Source: Chara braunii
Lineage: Eukaryota; Streptophyta; Charophyceae; Charales; Characeae
DNA length: 39,259 nt
NCBI GenBank assembly: GCA_003427395.1
Contig: BFEA01000342.1
Span: forward strand, 625,024 to 664,282
Direction of reading: 5' to 3'
Shown: piece after piece, positions 36,251 to 39,259 of the stretch
Position numbering within the stretch: the stretch's first letter is position 1
Layout: each line of letters opens with the position of its first letter
Made by a program: the position numbers and the translations under genes
Notes under the pieces: generated by a model
Database searches by the model: none
What the model was told of the DNA's origin: nothing
Seen by the model: only the letters and a program-made list of their open reading frames with translations

Positions 36251-37920
36251 CCGTCGTTGGCCTGGAGGAAGGCGCGTTCGGCGGGGGTGAGCTTTTTGAG
36301 ACGAGGGGGTTGGGGGGAGGAGGAAGGCTGGGAGGCCAGGCGTTGCCGTTCCATCCTCGTGAGATGGACAGCCTGGAAGTCTTCCTCGGTGAATTGGGCT
36401 GGGTCAAGGGACTCGGGAGAGGAGTCAAAGCTGTCGTCAGAGGGGAGTGATGAGTCGTCGGAGGCCATGTTGTGGAAAAACCGGGTGCGGTTGGGGGCGG
36501 CTGGTCGTTGAGAGCGGAGGTGAGGAAGGCGATCATGGTGGAGAAGGCGGGTAAGGAGATCGGTGAGAGGGAGCTCGGGCTCATGGGCGAGGGCTGCGGC
36601 GAGGTGGGGGAAGCATACCCCCTTGATGCGGGAGATGAAGACGTAGTCGGGAATGAGAGTCGACGGGATGTGGAGGCGGAGGGAGCGAACGTAATGGATG
36701 AATCGCTCGGTGGCGCCGGTTTGGCGGAGGTTGCAAAATTGATCGATGTAGTCATCGATGGTCTTTTGCGGACGGAAGGTGGCGATGAGAAGGTCGGCCC
36801 ATTGAAGGAAGGTGATGCGGGGAAGGCCGTTGGCTCGGCGGTTGTTGGCTTTGGTTAACCACCATTGAGCGGCGGCGCCTTGGAGGCGGGAGGTTGTGGT
36901 GGGGAGCCAATAAGCGAGGAGCATGTTGTGGAGATCGAAGGCATTTTGAATTTGGAAGAGGAAAAGGAGGACGTCCTCGTGGGGGAGGCCGGAGAACGTC
37001 GCGATATCGGTGGCGCGAAAGGAGCGGGGAATGTCCCCGTTGCGGGGGACGATGCAAGCGAGGTTGTTGAAGTTGCGGTCATCGGGAGAGGTGTCGTAGC
37101 AGGTGTGATCCTGACTGCGGTCACCGAGGAGGTAGCAAGGAGGAGGTTGGGGTATGGCGGGGTAAACGCCTAAAAGGACTTGGGAGTAAGAGGGGTGGAC
37201 AGAGGGGATGGTGGAAGTAGTTAGGAGAGGTTGGGTGAGGGGGGAGGAGAGGCGAAGGGGAGTGGTTCGTGTAGTGGTGGAAGCGCTTGTAGTAGGTTGT
37301 GAGGAGGGGAGGGAAACGGGAAGGGAAGTGACCGGGGTGGAAGAAGGTGTGGTGGAGGAGGGTTGGGGGGTGGTGTTGGATGATGAGGCCTGGCCGGCTT
37401 GGCCGGCAGAGAGGCTTTGGCCAGATTGGCCGGAGGAGGGGGGTTGGCTATTTTGGCCGGAAGAAGATGGTTGGCCGGTTTGGCCGGCGGGGTTGGATTG
37501 GATGGATTGGCCGGCGGAGGAGGGGGGTGGTGACGTCGTGACGACGGTGATGGCGGGTGTGTGGTTTTCGAGGGAGGCGACGCGATAGGATATGGAGGTC
37601 ACGGGGGCCTCGATTCTGCGGAGCGAGGCAGAGAGTGCTTGAAACATGGAGAGGAGAGATGTGTTCTCCCCGGTGCCTGGCTGGTCGACTAGCTCGCGGT
37701 GGATATCCTCGACGGAATCCATGTGGAGCGAGCCCATGTTTATGCTTGAGGTGCCTTCGGCCATGGGGAGGGACGAAGGTGGGGCAGAGGGAGAAGATGG
37801 AGTGGAGGGGACAACGGAGGTGACAGCAGCGGCGGAGGTGGCAGCAGCGGTGGCAGCGGCGGCGGCAGCGGCGGCGGCAGCGGCGGCGCGTTGGGAGGTC
37901 TTGGATTGGCGGGGTGGCAT
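36100..37920 (-). CDS. gag: Gag capsid-nucleocapsid protein (relic G)
   Basis: 606 open codons from MPPRQSKTSQR. Residues about 12-35 are an alanine tract with Thr breaks. Residues ~150-230 are Ser/Gly/Gln/Pro-rich with repeated SSGQ/AGQ motifs. The capsid domain lies around 315-460: SGLPHEDVLLFLFQIQNAF, GAAAQWWLTKANN, ITFLQWADLLIATFRP, QFCNLRQTGATERFIHYV, FISRIKGVCFPHLAAALAH. The nucleocapsid knuckle at 558-571 is a perfect C-x2-C-x4-H-x4-C (CFRCRQLGHQQTTC). A basic and Ser-rich tail follows. Gag would assemble the cytoplasmic particle and bind genomic RNA. The best preserved gag in the window. Confidence 0.9.
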   Translation of the reverse strand: MPPRQSKTSQRAAAAAAAAAAAATAAATSAAAVTSVVPSTPSSPSAPPSSLPMAEGTSSINMGSLHMDSVEDIHRELVDQPGTGENTSLLSMFQALSASLRRIEAPVTSISYRVASLENHTPAITVVTTSPPPSSAGQSIQSNPAGQTGQPSSSGQNSQPPSSGQSGQSLSAGQAGQASSSNTTPQPSSTTPSSTPVTSLPVSLPSSQPTTSASTTTRTTPLRLSSPLTQPLLTTSTIPSVHPSYSQVLLGVYPAIPQPPPCYLLGDRSQDHTCYDTSPDDRNFNNLACIVPRNGDIPRSFRATDIATFSGLPHEDVLLFLFQIQNAFDLHNMLLAYWLPTTTSRLQGAAAQWWLTKANNRRANGLPRITFLQWADLLIATFRPQKTIDDYIDQFCNLRQTGATERFIHYVRSLRLHIPSTLIPDYVFISRIKGVCFPHLAAALAHEPELPLTDLLTRLLHHDRLPHLRSQRPAAPNRTRFFHNMASDDSSLPSDDSFDSSPESLDPAQFTEEDFQAVHLTRMERQRLASQPSSSPQPPRLKKLTPAERAFLQANDGCFRCRQLGHQQTTCPKAGRSTHQPSRPTRSSPPTSTSSSSTAASGPSST

Positions 37921-37967
37921 GTGGGAGCGGTTTCTAATCCCGATGACGACGGGGATCTAGACAGCAC

Positions 37968-38005
37968 CTGTCTCTTATACACATCTAGATGTGTATAAGA
38001 GACAG
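37968..38005. other. sequencing artefact: Nextera mate-pair junction adapter
   Basis: A perfect 38-bp palindrome made of the Tn5 mosaic end AGATGTGTATAAGAGACAG preceded by its reverse complement. This is the circularisation junction of Nextera mate-pair libraries. Read through on the - strand it gives the well-known contaminant peptide VSYTHLDVYKRQ. Confidence 0.98.
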
Positions 38006-38104
38006 CACACACACTCAGCCGACAAACACTCAGACGGGCACGCAAACCAGCAGGCACGCACACACACACATACATGGAAATCACAGTAGAACGCGGGAAC
38101 NNNN
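38006..38104. other. misplaced copy of F's 5' LTR (34945-35039) and N gap
   Basis: 95 bp right after the adapter match 34945-35039 with no difference that I can see, including variants that distinguish it from the other LTR. Four Ns follow (38101-38104). The piece is best read as the far end of a ~3-kb mate-pair circle, not genomic sequence. Confidence 0.93.
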
Positions 38105-39259
38105 TAATCCCGATTTAGAAAAATTATGGTTGATTTAAATCGGGGTTAGAGGAAGTTGTCATGAGAAAGGGGGGGGGGGGATGAAAATTTGGGGGCAAAG
38201 GTTTGGGGAAAAAAATTCAAATCAGAACGTAAATTTCAAATGGAATAAAATTTGGCGAAGAAAAATATCAAAAAATTTGGGGTAAAGGAAAAGAGAAAAA
38301 TTAAATTTTCAAGATAATGAAATTCGAATTTATTCGATTTAATTTTCAAAAAGGGAAAAACTCTTGGGAAGAAATTCTATATGACAATAAAAAATTTCGG
38401 GCTATTTTACATGACAAAATACAAAAAATTTAAAATTGGAATAAGTGGAAAAATTCAAAACAATTTTGCTATATTTTGGGGAATTATTTTGAATTTTTAA
38501 CGAATTTAAATGATAATTATGAAAATAATTTAAATCAAGATTTCCGAATAACTTGGGAAAAAAAAAAAAAAGAATTGTTGGAAAAGAAAAAGGCTCAATT
38601 CGAGAAAAATAAAACGAAATTTTGAAAAGAAATCCGATAATTTTCAAAATGAAAGGAAAGTTGAATTCGGATTTAAAAGTTGATTTGGTTTTTTTTTTCG
38701 GAATTTAATTTTTTTGTTTGGAATTTCAAAAACGGAAATGCAATTTTTGGGTGGAATAAATGAAATTTTAGGGTATTTTCGAATAAATTTCGAATTGCAG
38801 AATATTTGGAAAGTAAGTATTTCAAAATTTTAGAAAAAAGAAAAAAGGAGCTAAAGTATGACTAAATTGATTAATCAATATTCGGAAGGTAAAATCTACT
38901 ATGAAAAAGGAGACTGACTGCTAAGGAAAAATTTCGAAAAGAATTAATTTCAAAGACGAACTAAGAAAAAAAAAGAAAAAACAACTGAAATTTTAAGTGC
39001 CGAAAGAAAAATTCGAACATTCGTTTCAATTTTATTCTATTATTCGTAAGTGTTAAAGGCAGGAAAGGGGTTTTACGGTTTGTAAATGTGCTTGCTAAGC
39101 ATTGTTTTGAGATGCCACGTGTCGCGCGGAAGGGTGGATAGGGCAGTGGATAGCGGGCAGGAAGGGGGGTGAAGTGGGGATTAAGGAAAGGAGAGCGTGG
39201 GGGGAAAAGTCAGAATTTGGAGTAGGGGGGGAGGAAGATCGAACGCGTGGTGAGGAAGC
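38105..39259. other. AT-rich non-coding sequence without recognised features
   Basis: Composition changes sharply after the gap to AAATTT-rich sequence with a G13-like run (38168-38180) and several A or T homopolymers. It returns to GC-rich, G-run sequence after about 39110. A hairpin TAATCCCGATTTA / TAAATCGGGGTTA lies at 38105-38149. The only long frame (38402-38647, -) is low-complexity Phe/Leu/Asn and I do not accept it as a gene. Whether it belongs next to relic G is uncertain. Confidence 0.6.

Larger units (their letters stand above)
35119..37967 (-). mobile_element. relic G: gag-protease portion of a third Ty3/gypsy lineage
   Basis: Holds an open gag and an overlapping protease frame on the - strand, GC-rich and unlike the other elements. 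Only the protease-RT linker start (FKDVFPESLPARLP) is present before the sequence ends at the F insertion, so RT to integrase are missing. No LTR or PBS can be confirmed at the right end, because the sequence there runs into an adapter artefact. Confidence 0.8.

Noticed and set aside
35941-37960. Long + strand frames opposite relic G's gag
   Set aside because: Gly/Trp/Arg-rich shadows of a GC-rich gag on the other strand; no domains, and the - strand frame carries capsid and zinc-knuckle motifs.
37740-38084. Open frame containing VSYTHLDVYKRQ
   Set aside because: The peptide is translated from the mate-pair adapter; the rest is antisense of gag and LTR.
38402-38647. 81-codon - strand frame
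   Set aside because: AT-driven low-complexity Phe/Leu/Asn sequence without a motif or context.
1-39259. CRISPR arrays, tRNA or rRNA genes, bacterial operons, host genes
   Set aside because: No direct-repeat/spacer pattern, no cloverleaf or rRNA landmarks, and every domain-bearing frame belongs to a retrotransposon. I did not find evidence for a new multi-gene system.

Overview
The window is a eukaryotic intergenic or heterochromatic block made almost entirely of decayed Ty3/gypsy LTR retrotransposons, simple repeats and assembly gaps. I see no convincing host gene, tRNA, rRNA or CRISPR array. The retrotransposons carry chromodomain-like tails (chromovirus type). Two leaders keep a primer site complementary to initiator-Met tRNA, as in plant elements, and a 166-bp satellite carries CCCTAAA-like motifs. 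This suggests a streptophyte (land plant or charophyte alga), but the species cannot be fixed from the sequence alone.

Layout. 1-550: a 53-bp minisatellite and a CT tract. 900-2760: two diverged copies of an unknown ~0.8-kb repeat, with a terminal LTR scrap between them. 2770-4178: relic A (- strand; leader, primer-binding site, partial LTR). 4186-8700: relic B (+ strand; gag, protease, RT, RNase H, integrase, chromodomain, all broken). 9593-14572: relic C (- strand, same family as F). 14600-16200: tandem duplications, a CT microsatellite holding an N gap, and the 166-bp satellite. 16201-19480: relic D (- strand, a separate lineage). 19780-25380: relic E (- strand, same family as B). 25390-35118: element F (- strand), structurally complete with two ~1.36-kb LTRs, PPT, PBS, a 4-bp target-site duplication and an open 841-codon protease-RT-RNase H frame. 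35119-37967: relic G (- strand) with an open 606-codon gag and an overlapping protease frame. 37968-38104: a Nextera mate-pair junction adapter, a copied piece of F's LTR and an N gap, all artefact. 38105-39259: AT-rich sequence without genes.

How the parts work together. Each element would encode Gag (capsid and zinc knuckle) and Pol (protease, reverse transcriptase, RNase H, integrase with chromodomain). Only F and G keep long open frames. F's gag and integrase carry frameshifts and stops, so it is probably not autonomous. F is inserted exactly between the leader side of E and a truncated G, so it looks like the youngest arrival.

The most interesting biology is in F. A canonical -1 slippery heptamer (GGGAAAC) lies in the gag frame just before the gag stop, with a 9-bp stem downstream, and a -1 shift there leads exactly into the open pol frame. 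An in-frame UAG-CAG at the RNase H-integrase boundary is shared by F and C. The clearest technical result is that the scaffold contains unremoved mate-pair adapter sequence and at least one unmerged contig overlap.
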